From the NCBI GenBank assembly GCA_009379995.1, contig WHSR01000003.1:74324-138323 (forward strand): a stretch of DNA of 64,000 bases, in the 5' to 3' direction. Below the pieces are notes generated by a model. It ran no database searches, was not told where the DNA came from, and saw only the letters and a program-made list of their open reading frames with translations. Of the stretch, positions 16,469 through 27,723 are shown piece by piece (within the stretch, counting starts at the first letter, position 1; the number at the start of each line of letters is the position of its first letter). The DNA is from Streptosporangiales bacterium. GTDB lineage: Bacteria; Actinomycetota; Actinomycetes; Streptosporangiales; WHSR01. A program made the position numbers and the translations under genes.

Positions 16469-16491
16469 ACAGTATCCCCGCTCAGGGACAG
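16469..16491 (-). promoter_or_regulatory. Candidate PafBC-type (RecA-NDp-like) promoter of pup
   Basis: On the minus strand CTGTCCCTG, eight bases and TACTGT match the published form TTGTCRGTG-N8-TANNNT at TGTC, at the TG of GTG and at the -10 hexamer, with exact spacing. The predicted start site is about 30 bases before the pup ATG. The -35-like half is only a 6-of-9 match. Confidence 0.45.
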
Positions 16492-16537
16492 CCGGGTTAC
16501 CTGCGCCACGCCCGCGTGCGACTGTGCAGGCTCCTGC

Positions 16538-18055
16538 TCAGTCCTCGCCGGTGAGCGCGGCCACCAGGTCCGCCGCCGTCTCGCAGCGATCGAGCAGGTC
16601 GGCGACGTGCACCCGGGTACCGCGCAGCGGCTCGAGCGTCGGGACACGCTGCAGCGACTCCCGGCCCGGGATGTCGAAGATGACGGAGTCCCACGAGGCG
16701 GCGGCCACCCAGTCGGCGTACTGCCGCAGGCACCGGCCGCGGAAGTAGGCACGGGTGTCCTCGGGCGGGTCGGCCACCGCACGCTCGATCTCCGCGTCGG
16801 CGACGACGCGCTCCATGCGTCCCCGGGCCGCCAGCCGGTTGTACAGGCCACGCTCCGGCCGGATATCCGAATACTGCAGGTCAACGAGCTGAAGCCGCGG
16901 GCTGTCCCAGGACAGCCCGTCCCGGTTCCGGTAGCCCTCCAGCAGTTCGAGCTTGGCCACCCAGTCGAGCTCCCGGGACAGCTGCATGGGATCGTCCTCG
17001 AGCCGGGTCAACACGGACTCCCACCGATCGAGGACGTCCTTGGTCATCTCGTCGGTCTCGGACCCGTACTTGTCCTCGACGTACTTCCGCACGTGCTCGA
17101 GGTACTCCATCTGCATCTGCACGGCTGTCATCCGACGACCGTCCCGCAGGGTGATCAGGTACGTGCAGGACGGGTCGTGGGACACCGCCCGCAGCGCGGC
17201 CACCGGCATGTCCACCGACAGGTCGACCGAGAGGAACTGGTCCTCGATCATCGCGAGCACCAGCGCCGTTGTGCCGAGCTTGAGGTACGTCGACACCTCG
17301 CTCATGTTGGCGTCTCCGATGATCACGTGGAGCCGCCGGTACTTCTCCGGGTCGGCGTGCGGCTCGTCCCGGGTGTTGATGATCGGTCGCTTGAGCGTGG
17401 TCTCCAGGCCGACCTCGACCTCGAAGAAGTCCGCCCGCTGGCTGATCTGGAACCCGTCGCCACGCGAGTCGGTGCCGATGCCGACCCTGCCGGCGCCGCA
17501 CACGACCTGGCGTGAGATGAAGAACGGGGTGAGGTGCCGGACGATGTCGGCGAACGGCGTCGACCGGCGCATGAGGTAGTTCTCGTGGCAGCCGTAGGAC
17601 GCGCCCTTGTTGTCGGTGTTGTTCTTGTACAGCTGAATCGGCGAGGCGCCCGGCATGCTGGCCGCCCGCCCGGCCGCCGCCGCCATCACCAGCTCGCCCG
17701 CCTTGTCCCAGATCACCGTGTCGCGGGGGTTCGTGCACTCCGGCGTGGAGTACTCGGGGTGCGCGTGGTCGACGTACAGCCGCGCGCCGTTGGTCAGGAT
17801 CACGTTCGCCAGCCCCAGGTCCTCGTCGGTGAGTTGGCTGGGGTCGGCAACGTCCCGCGCGAGATCGAACCCACGAGCGTCCCGCAGCGGGTTCTCCTCC
17901 TCGAAGTCCCAGCGAGCCCTTCTGGCTCTGGCCGCCGTGGTCGAGAGGTAGGCGTTGACGACCTGAGAGGACGTCACCATCGCGTTGGCACCGGGCTGCC
18001 CGGGTACGGCGATGCCGTACTCGGTCTCGGTGCCCATAACCCGCTGCACGCTCAT
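16538..18055 (-). CDS. dop: Pup deamidase/depupylase Dop
   Basis: Dop is the PafA paralogue that removes Pup from tagged proteins and, where Pup ends in Gln, deamidates it. The 505 residues are typical. The N-terminus [12 protein letters not shown] supplies the nucleotide-site Glu10, and [14 protein letters not shown] contains Asp96, equivalent to the catalytic Asp95 of the M. tuberculosis enzyme. The longer segment after PGQPGANAM around residues 40-75 includes the Dop-specific loop. Since Pup here ends in Gly-Gly-Glu, Dop probably acts only as a depupylase. It is 104 bases upstream of pup on the same strand and 53 bases downstream of the ATPase gene. Confidence 0.96.
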   Translation of the reverse strand: MSVQRVMGTETEYGIAVPGQPGANAMVTSSQVVNAYLSTTAARARRARWDFEEENPLRDARGFDLARDVADPSQLTDEDLGLANVILTNGARLYVDHAHPEYSTPECTNPRDTVIWDKAGELVMAAAAGRAASMPGASPIQLYKNNTDNKGASYGCHENYLMRRSTPFADIVRHLTPFFISRQVVCGAGRVGIGTDSRGDGFQISQRADFFEVEVGLETTLKRPIINTRDEPHADPEKYRRLHVIIGDANMSEVSTYLKLGTTALVLAMIEDQFLSVDLSVDMPVAALRAVSHDPSCTYLITLRDGRRMTAVQMQMEYLEHVRKYVEDKYGSETDEMTKDVLDRWESVLTRLEDDPMQLSRELDWVAKLELLEGYRNRDGLSWDSPRLQLVDLQYSDIRPERGLYNRLAARGRMERVVADAEIERAVADPPEDTRAYFRGRCLRQYADWVAAASWDSVIFDIPGRESLQRVPTLEPLRGTRVHVADLLDRCETAADLVAALTGED

Positions 18056-18108
18056 GTTTCGAGCCTACGGGGTACTGAGGACCATCGGGACCCGCCCAAC
18101 CGAGTGCA

Positions 18109-19872
18109 CTACAGGTACTGGCCGGTGTTGGCGATCGTGTCGATGGACCGGCCGGCCTCGGTGCCCTGCTTGCCGGAAACCAGCGTGCGGATGTATACGA
18201 TCCGCTCCCCCTTCTTGCCGGAGATGCGGGCCCAGTCGTCCGGGTTAGTCGTGTTGGGTAGGTCCTCGTTCTCGCTGAACTCGTCGACGCAGGCGGCCAG
18301 CAAGTGGGAGACCCGGAGACCCTTCTGGCGGGTCTCGATGAACTCCTTGATCGCCATCTTCTTGGCCCGGTCCACGATGTTTTCGATCATGGCGCCGGAG
18401 TTGAAGTCCTTGAAGTACAGGACCTCCTTGTCGCCGTTGGCGTAGGTGACCTCGAGGAAGCGGTTTTCCTCGGTCTCGGAGTACATCCGCTCCACCGCCG
18501 CCTGGATCATCGCCTCGACCGTCGCGTCGACCGATGATCCGTGCTCGGCGAGGTCGTCGCCGTGAAGCGGCAGGTCAGCGGTGATGTACTTGGAGAAGAT
18601 GTCCTTGGCCGCCTCGGCGTCCGGCCGCTCGATCTTGATCTTCACGTCGAGCCGGCCGGGACGCAGGATCGCGGGGTCGATCATGTCCTCGCGGTTGGAC
18701 GCGCCGATGACTATGACGTTCTCCAGACCCTCGACCCCGTCGATCTCCGAGAGCAGCTGGGGAACAATCGTGTTCTCGACGTCGCTGGACACCCCCGAAC
18801 CGCGGGTGCGGAAGACCGAGTCCATCTCGTCGAAGAACACGATGACCGGCATGCCCTCGGTGGCCTTTTCCCGGGCCCGCTGGAAGACGAGCCGGATGTG
18901 CCGCTCGGTCTCGCCCACGTACTTGTTCAGCAGCTCGGGGCCCTTGATGTTGAGGAAGAAGCTCTTGCCCTCCTTGCCGGCCCTGCTCGCGACCTGCTGG
19001 GCGAGCGAGTTGGCGACCGCCTTGGCGATCAGCGTCTTGCCGCAGCCCGGCGGGCCGTACAGCAGCACACCCTTGGGCGCCCGCAGCTTGTGTTCCTTGT
19101 AGAGGTCGGCGTACAGGTACGGAAGTTCTATGGCGTCCCTGATCTGCTCGATCTGATTCCCGAGCCCCCCGATGTCGCGGTAGGTGACGTCGGGCACCTC
19201 TTCGAGGATGAGTTCCTCGACTTCGGCCTTGGGGATCCGTTCGTAGACATAGCCGGCGCGCGGCTCGAGGAGCAGGGAGTCACCCGCCCGAAGGGTCTGT
19301 CCCCGCAGCGGCTCCGCGAGATGTACCACGCGCTCCTCGTCGGCGTGCGCAATGATCAAGGCACGCTCGCCGTCCTCGAGCATCTCCTTGAACATGACGA
19401 CCTCGCCGATGCTCTCGTAGTAGAGAGCCTCGACCACGTTCAGCGCCTCGTTGAGCATGACCTCCTGGCCACGCCGGAGCTGCGTGAGGTCCACGTTCGG
19501 GCTCACGTTCACCCGTAGCTTGCGCCCTCCGGTGAAGACCTCGATCGTGCCGTCCTCCCGCGCCTCGAGGAAGATCCCGAACGCGGAAGGTGGCTGCGCC
19601 AGCCGGTCGACCTCCTCCTTGAGAGCGACGATCTGCTCTCTGGCCTCCTTGAGGGTGGCCACGAGGCGCTCGTTCTGGCTCGTGACGGCGGCGAGATTCG
19701 CCTGTGCTTCGCCTAGACGCTCCTCGAGAACCCGCACCTGCCGAGGCGACTCGGCAAGCTTCCGACGCAGTACGGCGATCTCCTCCTCAAGGAAGGAGAC
19801 CTGCGTGGTGAGGTCATGGACCTCCTTCTCGTACTGCGCGGCGCGAGCCTCGGCATCGTCGCGAGCAGCCAC
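18109..19872 (-). CDS. arc: Proteasome-associated AAA+ ATPase (Mpa/ARC)
   Basis: The 587-residue AAA ATPase unfolds pupylated proteins and feeds them to the 20S core. Residues 1-80 or so form a coiled coil that binds Pup. OB-fold domains follow, then the AAA module with Walker A GPPGCGKT, Walker [11 protein letters not shown] and a typical [18 protein letters not shown] segment. It ends in Gly-Gln-Tyr-Leu, the penultimate-tyrosine motif that docks into the alpha ring. The GTG start at 19872 has GGAGGAGG upstream. The same family is called Mpa in mycobacteria and ARC in Rhodococcus/Streptomyces. It is transcribed towards dop. Confidence 0.96.
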   Translation of the reverse strand: MAARDDAEARAAQYEKEVHDLTTQVSFLEEEIAVLRRKLAESPRQVRVLEERLGEAQANLAAVTSQNERLVATLKEAREQIVALKEEVDRLAQPPSAFGIFLEAREDGTIEVFTGGRKLRVNVSPNVDLTQLRRGQEVMLNEALNVVEALYYESIGEVVMFKEMLEDGERALIIAHADEERVVHLAEPLRGQTLRAGDSLLLEPRAGYVYERIPKAEVEELILEEVPDVTYRDIGGLGNQIEQIRDAIELPYLYADLYKEHKLRAPKGVLLYGPPGCGKTLIAKAVANSLAQQVASRAGKEGKSFFLNIKGPELLNKYVGETERHIRLVFQRAREKATEGMPVIVFFDEMDSVFRTRGSGVSSDVENTIVPQLLSEIDGVEGLENVIVIGASNREDMIDPAILRPGRLDVKIKIERPDAEAAKDIFSKYITADLPLHGDDLAEHGSSVDATVEAMIQAAVERMYSETEENRFLEVTYANGDKEVLYFKDFNSGAMIENIVDRAKKMAIKEFIETRQKGLRVSHLLAACVDEFSENEDLPNTTNPDDWARISGKKGERIVYIRTLVSGKQGTEAGRSIDTIANTGQYL

Positions 19873-20075
19873 GCCCCGTCACCTCCTCCGGGAAGTCGAC
19901 TACCACTGACCCTACCTAGGGAACGGCGCTAGGTAACCTGCCCGAGCCGATGCCCGGGCCGTGTCACCCACCGCCTCGTTTGACATAACAGCAGCTCGGG
20001 AGGGCTGCTGGGACACGTTTACCACAGCAGATTTAACTAATTGGCAACACACGACACTCCGTGACCTGCGCATCC

Positions 20076-22107
<2,032 letters not shown>

Positions 22108-22243
22108 GCCTCGATGCTACGTGGCGGCCTGATCACAAGGACCCGCGAACCGCGCCGAACTTCGGTGCGCCGCGGCGAACCACGACGCACCGAGGGGCCG
22201 CAAACCACAGCGTTCGTCGTAGCCCTCCCGTACTCTCCCGACC

Positions 22244-23116
22244 ATGGGTACCGAACCGCCGGTCGTCGGAACGCTGTCTCCCTCGCGCGCCAGCGACTTC
22301 ATGACGTGCGCGCTGCTGTACCGGTTCCGGGTCATCGACCGGATCCCCGAGCGTCCCAGCCCGGCCGCGGTTCGGGGCACGATTGTGCACGCGGTGCTGG
22401 AGCGCCTTTTCGACCTGCCGGCGGGCGAGCGCACCCTGGAGGCCGCCGAGTCCATGCTGGCGCCGCAGTGGGAGCGGCTGCTCGACACCGAGCCGGAGCT
22501 CAAGGAGCTGTTCGGTGACGAAGACGAGCTGGCCACCTGGCTCGCCGATACCAGGGGGCTGCTGAAACGCTACTTCTCCCTCGAGGACCCCCGTCACCTC
22601 GAGCCCGCTCGGCGGGAGCTGTACGTCGAGACGGTCCTGGACTCCGGGCTCCAGCTGCGCGGGTACGTCGACCGGCTGGACGTCGCCCCGACCGGTGACG
22701 TCCGGATCGTCGACTACAAGACGGGCACGGCACCGAGCGAGATCTTCGAGGCCAGGGCGCTGTTTCAGATGAAGTTCTACGCGCTCGTGCTGTGGCGCCT
22801 GCACGGGACGATCCCCCGCCTTCTGCAGCTCATGTACCTCGGCAACGGTGAGGTGCTGCGGTACGAGCCGGAGGAGCGCGAGCTCCTCGCGACCGAGCGC
22901 AAGCTGCTCGCCCTGTGGCGGGCGATCGAGCGGGCCATGGCCACCGGGGAATGGCGCCCACGCCCGAGCCGGCTGTGCGAGTGGTGTGACCACCAGTCAC
23001 GCTGCCCGGCGTTCGGCGGCACGCCGCCGCCGCTGCCGGACATCGAACGCCTGCCGGCGTCCGACTCCTCCGATGCGGAGCTCCCCTCCCCGCGCGCCTC
23101 CATCGACGTGATGTGA
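22244..23116 (+). CDS. RecB-family nuclease with iron-sulfur cysteines (PD-(D/E)XK)
   Basis: The 290-residue protein is a stand-alone PD-(D/E)XK exonuclease of the RecB/AddB/Cas4 type. Catalytic residues are visible as His49 (GTIVHAVLE), Asp143 (YVDRLD), Asp157 and Lys159 (VDYKTG). Cys22, Cys245, Cys248 and Cys254 (LCEWCDHQSRC) form the usual four-cysteine set binding a 4Fe-4S cluster. It should act on single-stranded DNA ends, although no helicase domain is present. The start has no clear ribosome site. TACTCT ends eight bases before the ATG, suggesting a leaderless message. A weak PafBC-like sequence precedes this hexamer. Confidence 0.9.
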   Translation: MGTEPPVVGTLSPSRASDFMTCALLYRFRVIDRIPERPSPAAVRGTIVHAVLERLFDLPAGERTLEAAESMLAPQWERLLDTEPELKELFGDEDELATWLADTRGLLKRYFSLEDPRHLEPARRELYVETVLDSGLQLRGYVDRLDVAPTGDVRIVDYKTGTAPSEIFEARALFQMKFYALVLWRLHGTIPRLLQLMYLGNGEVLRYEPEERELLATERKLLALWRAIERAMATGEWRPRPSRLCEWCDHQSRCPAFGGTPPPLPDIERLPASDSSDAELPSPRASIDVM

Positions 23117-23125
23117 CTCCCGGCC

Positions 23126-23188
23126 TTGCCCGTGATCTTGCAGAAATTCAACTCCGGCCGGTTCAAATTTCTGCAAGATCACGGGCAA
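23126..23188. repeat. Dispersed palindrome, copy A (near-perfect inverted repeat)
   Basis: Arms of 23 bases (23126-23148 and their reverse complement ending at 23188) are perfectly complementary and begin TTGCCCGTGATCTTGCAG. They are followed by a less regular inner part and CCGG. A second copy lies at 54148-54213 with the same outer arms. This copy lies between convergent genes, so it may also terminate transcription from both sides. No poly-T tract follows. Confidence 0.85.
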
Positions 23189-23202
23189 ACGGGCAAAGGG
23201 AG

Positions 23203-24582
23203 CTAGCGCCGCCAGCTCGGCTCGGGAGGCCGGTAGTCGGCGAAGTCCTCGGCTTCCGGCTCGCCCACGTGATCTCCGCCCGGGCGAAGCACCACACCGT
23301 GCAGGTGGCAGGCGACCTGACGGCCGGCGACCTCCTGCTTGCCCGGCTCCGGGCCGGCGCGGAAGCGTACGGTCACGCCGCCGTGCTCGGCGGCGACGTC
23401 GGTGACGCCGGAGAAGACCGGCGCGGGCAGGCTCGGGCCATGCTCCTTCAGCCAGGCCGCCAGCCCCACCGCGTCACCGGACGGGAAATGTACGTGCTCG
23501 CGGCCGACGTCGATGTTGTCGAGCCGCCCCACGAGGGCGAGCTCCCGCTCGAAGGTCTCCTCGTCAACCTTCGTCCACCGCTCCTCGAGCGCCTCCACCA
23601 GGTCGCGACCCTCCCAGCCGCACACCGCGAACGCCTCCGGGCAGCGGGGATGGAAGCGACAGCCCGCCGGCGGGCGCGCGGCGTCGGGGATCTCACCGCG
23701 CGGCAGCATCTCGGCGCGCACCCGGCGACCCGCCTCCGGCAGCGGAATCGCGCTGAGCAACGAGCGGGTGTAGGGATGCTGAGGGTCGTCGAAGAGCCGG
23801 TCCGCCGGACCCCATTCGACAAGGTTGCCGAGGTAGAGAATGCCGATCCGATCGCACAGGAACCGCGCGGTGGCCAGGTCGTGGGTGATGAACAGGTAGG
23901 TGAGGTCGAGGTCGCGGCCCAGCTCCAGCATCAGCTCCAGGACCCGGGCCCGTACGCTCATGTCCAGCGCGGCGACCGGCTCGTCGGCCACGACGAACCG
24001 GGGCTCGGTGATGAGCGCCCGCGCGATGACAAGCCGCTGCTTCTGGCCACCCGACAGATCCTCCGGGTAGATGTCGAGGAACCTCTCGGGCGGGTGCAGG
24101 CCCACCCGATCGAGCATCGTCGCCACCCGCGCCCGGGCCTCGGTCCGGGACTCCACCAGCCCGTGGATGCGCAGCGGATGGCCCACGCCCTGGACGATGG
24201 TCATCGCCGGGTTCAGGGCGGCGTGCGGATCCTGGAAGATCAGGCCGAGCTCACGGCGCAGCGGGCGCATCTCGCGCTCGGACAACGGCACCAGGTCGCG
24301 TCCGCGGTAGAGCACCTCGCCCGAGGTCGGCTCGGCCAGCTTGAGGATCGAGCGGCCCAGCGTGGTCTTGCCGGAGCCGCTCTCCCCGACCAGTCCGAAC
24401 ACCTCACCGCCGCGGATGTCGAACGTGACCCCGTCGACCGCCTTGACCACCTCCCGGCCTCCGCGGCCCAGCAGCGCACCCCGCACCGGGAAATGCGTCT
24501 TGAGGTCGCGGACGGCCAGGAGCGCGCCGTCGTCCGGGAGGCCGCCGTTCTCGCCGGCTCGCGAGGTAGTTGAGTGGGTCAT
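23203..24582 (-). CDS. Peptide ABC transporter ATPase, DppF/OppF type, with C-terminal extension
   Basis: The product has 459 residues from ATG 24582, which overlaps the upstream gene's stop as ATGA. It has a complete ABC domain: Walker A GESGSGKTT, signature LSGGQKQR, Walker B FVVADEP. The oligopeptide-transporter C-terminal motif CRFHPRCPEAFAVC follows. DppF-like proteins usually stop near residue 330. Here about 125 residues follow, including RELALVGRLDNIDVGREHVHF and a C-terminal tail, which I do not recognise as a domain. It should power uptake of di- or oligopeptides, or other substrates of the family, together with the other genes of this unit. Confidence 0.9.
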   Translation of the reverse strand: MTHSTTSRAGENGGLPDDGALLAVRDLKTHFPVRGALLGRGGREVVKAVDGVTFDIRGGEVFGLVGESGSGKTTLGRSILKLAEPTSGEVLYRGRDLVPLSEREMRPLRRELGLIFQDPHAALNPAMTIVQGVGHPLRIHGLVESRTEARARVATMLDRVGLHPPERFLDIYPEDLSGGQKQRLVIARALITEPRFVVADEPVAALDMSVRARVLELMLELGRDLDLTYLFITHDLATARFLCDRIGILYLGNLVEWGPADRLFDDPQHPYTRSLLSAIPLPEAGRRVRAEMLPRGEIPDAARPPAGCRFHPRCPEAFAVCGWEGRDLVEALEERWTKVDEETFERELALVGRLDNIDVGREHVHFPSGDAVGLAAWLKEHGPSLPAPVFSGVTDVAAEHGGVTVRFRAGPEPGKQEVAGRQVACHLHGVVLRPGGDHVGEPEAEDFADYRPPEPSWRR

Positions 24583-26591
24583 ATTCCGGTCACCTGCGGA
24601 TGTCCCTCGGGAGCGCGCACGTCCTCGGGCACCGGAACTCCGGCGCCCGGGTAGAGGTAGCAGGCGGCGCGCCGGTCCGGTCCGACCTCGGTGAGGGCCG
24701 GTACGGCATCGGTGCAGTGCTCCATCACGTAGGGGCAGCGGGGCGCGAAGCGGCATCCCGGGGGCGGGTCGACGAGGCTCGGCGGATAACCCGAGATCGA
24801 GTGCAGCTCGGTGGTCTCCAGCGAGATCGTCGACGCGAGCAGCCCTCGGGTGTACGGGTGCCGGGGGTCGCTGAAGATCTGGTCGACGGGACCGATCTCC
24901 ACGATCTTCCCGGCGTACATCACCGCGACCCGGTCGCAGGTCTCGGCGACGACGCCCAGGTTGTGCGTGATCAGCAGGAGCCCGACCTGCTCATCGCTCC
25001 GCAGCCGGTCGAGGATGTCCAGGATCTGTGACTCCACGATGACGTCGAGGGACGTCGTGGGCTCGTCGGCGACGATGAGACGCGGCTTGAGCACGATGGA
25101 CAGCGCGATCATGACACGCTGCCGCATGCCGCCGGAGAACTCGTGCGGGTAGTTGTCCGTCCGGGTGGGCGGTATACCCATCTGCGCCATCGCGGTACGG
25201 GCCATCGCCTTGGCCTCGTTCCTCGAGGTGTCGGGCTTGTGGGTCCGGATCACCTCGACGAAGTGGTCGCTGACCCGCATCAGCGGGTTGAGCCGGGTCA
25301 TCGGTTCCTGGAAGACCAGCGACACGTCCTCGCCGCGCCGCCGCCGCAACGTCGACTCCGACGCACCGACGAGGTCCTTCCCAGCGATCTCGACCCGGCC
25401 CCGCACCACACCGCCGGGCGGCATGAGCTGCAGCAGGGCCCGGCCCAGCGACGACTTGCCGCAGCCGGACTCGCCGACCAGGCCGAGGCTCTCGCCCGGC
25501 TGGATCTCGAAATCCACGCCGTCGACCGCCCACAGCGGCCCGTCCGGCGTGCGATACCCGACACGCAAGCCACGTACGGACACGGCCGGCCCCCCGGGCC
25601 CTGTCTCCCGCAGCACCGCGGGCGCCCGCTTCGTCCGCGCCCCCTCGGCGGCCTCCGGCTCGATCCGCGGTCCGGAGGCGCCCCGCGCCCGCAGCAGCGG
25701 GTTCACGACGTCGTTCAGCCCCTCACCGACCAGGGTGAGGGCGGTCACCAGGATCACGATCGCCACGCCGGGCCAGAACGCCGTCCACCACACGCCCGAG
25801 GCCACGTCGGTCTGGGCCTGCGAGACGTCGTAGCCCCACTCCGGCGTCGGCGGCTGCACCCCGTAGCCGAGGAACCCCAGCGCCGCCAGCGTCAGGATGG
25901 CATCCGCGGCGTTGAGGGTGAGGATCACCGGGACGCTCTGCACCACGTTGAAGAACACGTAGCGCCCGAGCACGGTCCTGCCCTTCGCGCCGAGCGACCG
26001 GGCCGCCTCGACGAACGGTTCCTGCTTCACCGAGAGGGTGTGGTTGCGCACCACCCGGAAGTACTGCGGTATGTAGACCAGCCCTACCGCGAGGGCGGCG
26101 GAGAGAACCCCTGCCTGGAAGATCGCCGCCATCAGGAACGAGATGATGATCGCGAGGATCAACGGCGGGAACGCGTAGACCGCGTCCATGACGGTGACCA
26201 GCAGCCGATCCAGCGGGCCGCCCCGATATCCGCTCGTCAGCCCCAGCGGTACCCCGACGACCATCGCGAACGAGACCGCCAGCAGCATCACCACCAAGGC
26301 CAGCTGGGTGCCACCGATCACCCGGCCGAGCACGTCGAACCGGTCCCGGGTGGTACCGAACGGGTGCTCCGCCGACGGCGCCTGCAGCTGCGGGAGGTTC
26401 TGGAACTGACCCGCGGCGACCTCGACGCGATACTGCGTCCCTCCGTACTGATAGACCAGCGGACCGACGAACGCGAGCAACACGAAACCGACCACGAACG
26501 CGGCACCGACGAAGATGAGCACCCGCGAGATTCGGCTGGACAGCCGGAACGGTCGCCACGCGTGTCGAAGGCGGGAGCGCAACACGTCCAT
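24579..26591 (-). CDS. Fused ABC permease (DppC type) and ATP-binding protein (DppD type)
   Basis: The 670-residue product joins two proteins that are normally separate. Residues 1-300 are a DppC-type inner-membrane permease (HPFGTTRDRFDVLGRV, then the EAARSLGAKG cytoplasmic loop). From about 335 an ABC domain begins, with Walker A GESGCGKSS, signature FSGGMRQR, Walker B LIVADEPTTSLD and the oligopeptide C-terminal CRFAPRCPYVMEHC motif. The linker contains a charged EPEAAEGARTKRAP stretch. No frameshift is visible, so it is a genuine fusion. It follows the DppB-type permease after 11 bases and overlaps the second ATPase gene by four bases. The importer is predicted to take up peptides or related compounds. 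Confidence 0.93.
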   Translation of the reverse strand: MDVLRSRLRHAWRPFRLSSRISRVLIFVGAAFVVGFVLLAFVGPLVYQYGGTQYRVEVAAGQFQNLPQLQAPSAEHPFGTTRDRFDVLGRVIGGTQLALVVMLLAVSFAMVVGVPLGLTSGYRGGPLDRLLVTVMDAVYAFPPLILAIIISFLMAAIFQAGVLSAALAVGLVYIPQYFRVVRNHTLSVKQEPFVEAARSLGAKGRTVLGRYVFFNVVQSVPVILTLNAADAILTLAALGFLGYGVQPPTPEWGYDVSQAQTDVASGVWWTAFWPGVAIVILVTALTLVGEGLNDVVNPLLRARGASGPRIEPEAAEGARTKRAPAVLRETGPGGPAVSVRGLRVGYRTPDGPLWAVDGVDFEIQPGESLGLVGESGCGKSSLGRALLQLMPPGGVVRGRVEIAGKDLVGASESTLRRRRGEDVSLVFQEPMTRLNPLMRVSDHFVEVIRTHKPDTSRNEAKAMARTAMAQMGIPPTRTDNYPHEFSGGMRQRVMIALSIVLKPRLIVADEPTTSLDVIVESQILDILDRLRSDEQVGLLLITHNLGVVAETCDRVAVMYAGKIVEIGPVDQIFSDPRHPYTRGLLASTISLETTELHSISGYPPSLVDPPPGCRFAPRCPYVMEHCTDAVPALTEVGPDRRAACYLYPGAGVPVPEDVRAPEGHPQVTGI

Positions 26592-26602
26592 CTCGATCCC
26601 CC

Positions 26603-27619
26603 TCAGTACCTCACCCGCGGGTCGACGAACGCGTTGACGACGTCGATGAGCAACGACACCCCCGCGATCACCAATGCGATGAACGTCACGAGGCCCTGGA
26701 CGGCGGCGTAGTCACGAGCGCCGATGAAGTCCACCAGGGATCGCGCCAGCCCCGGCCAGCTGAACACGTTCTCGGTCAGGGTGGCGTTGCCGAGGAGTAG
26801 CGCGAACTGCAACCCCATGATGGTCACGATCGGGATCAGGGAGTTCCGGAAGGCGTGCCGGAACATGACGTTGGGTTCTCGGATCCCGCGGGCCCGTGCG
26901 GCCTCGACGTAGTCGGAGCGCAGCGACTGCATCATGTTCACCCGTACCATCCGGACGAAGATCCCGCCGATGAGCAAACCCAGCGTGATCCCCGGCAGGA
27001 TGAGGTGAAAGAGCGTGCTGCCCAGCGCCGGCCAGTCCCCGGTGATGATCGAGTCGATCGTGTAGAAGCCGGTGATCTCCTCCGGCTCGTTGAACGCGCC
27101 GATACGCCCGCTGGTCGGCAGCCATCCGAGCCTGACGCCGAACAGCAGCTGCGCGAGCAGCGCGGTCCAGAACACCGGGAACGCGTAGATCAGGATGCCG
27201 AACAGCCGTCCGCCGACGTCGAACGGGGTGTCGCGGAGCCGCCCCGCCAGGGATCCGATGGTGACACCCACGATCACCGCGACGATCATCCCGGCGACGG
27301 CCAGCTCGATGGTGGCGGGCGCGGTCTCCGCCACGATCTGGACCACGCTCCGTCGATCGGTGACCGGATCGCCGAAGTCACCGGTGACCGCACTGCCGAG
27401 GTACCGGAAGTACTGCACGATGATCGGGTCGTTGAGACCGAGCGCCTCCTGGCGTTTCTCGAGCTCCTCCGCCGGGATGTGGCCGCCCACCGTCGCGGAC
27501 ACCGGATCGCCGGGCGCGACGCGCAGCAGGATGAAGACCAGGGTGAGCAGGATGAACACCATGGGGATGGTGAGCAGCAGGCGCACCAACAGGTAACGCC
27601 CGAGCGAACCCGCTTTCAC
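26603..27619 (-). CDS. Peptide ABC transporter permease, DppB type
   Basis: The 338-residue integral membrane protein has an N-terminal membrane anchor (LVRLLLTIPMVFILLTLVF), a large loop and about five further hydrophobic segments. The permease signature appears as EAARARGIREPNVMFRHAFRN. Length and sequence match DppB/OppB family permeases. The protein forms the channel with the permease half of the fused protein encoded next. It is read from ATG 27619, after a strong hairpin that separates it from the binding-protein gene. Substrate cannot be deduced. Confidence 0.93.
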   Translation of the reverse strand: MKAGSLGRYLLVRLLLTIPMVFILLTLVFILLRVAPGDPVSATVGGHIPAEELEKRQEALGLNDPIIVQYFRYLGSAVTGDFGDPVTDRRSVVQIVAETAPATIELAVAGMIVAVIVGVTIGSLAGRLRDTPFDVGGRLFGILIYAFPVFWTALLAQLLFGVRLGWLPTSGRIGAFNEPEEITGFYTIDSIITGDWPALGSTLFHLILPGITLGLLIGGIFVRMVRVNMMQSLRSDYVEAARARGIREPNVMFRHAFRNSLIPIVTIMGLQFALLLGNATLTENVFSWPGLARSLVDFIGARDYAAVQGLVTFIALVIAGVSLLIDVVNAFVDPRVRY

Positions 27620-27660
27620 GCCCGACAGTCCCCTTTCGTCCCAACGGCTACATCCCGACG

Positions 27661-27697
27661 ACCCCGCCCGGTGTGCTTGGGCACGCCCGGGCGGGGT
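27661..27697. terminator. Hairpin between binding-protein and permease genes
   Basis: ACCCCGCCCGG at 27661-27671 pairs with its reverse complement ending at 27697, with a smaller GTGC/GCAC stem in the loop. Lying between the binding-protein gene and the permease genes, it likely attenuates read-through and keeps the binding protein in excess. No T-run follows. Confidence 0.6.
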
Positions 27698-27723
27698 GAC
27701 CTGTTAACCGCTGCTAACCGTGC

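Noticed and set aside
19989-20010. Hairpin CAGCAGC/GCTGCTG after trmI
   Set aside because: Stem of seven bases only, 66 bases past the stop, with no T-run. Too weak to call a terminator.
22162-22193. Eight-base inverted repeat (TCGGTGCG/CGCACCGA) between the protease and nuclease genes
   Set aside because: Short arms in a GC-rich region. It may be an operator, but chance cannot be excluded.
22214-22236. PafBC-type promoter before the RecB-like nuclease
   Set aside because: TCGTCGTAG-N8-TACTCT has the right spacing but lacks the TGTC core, so it is listed only as a leaderless -10.
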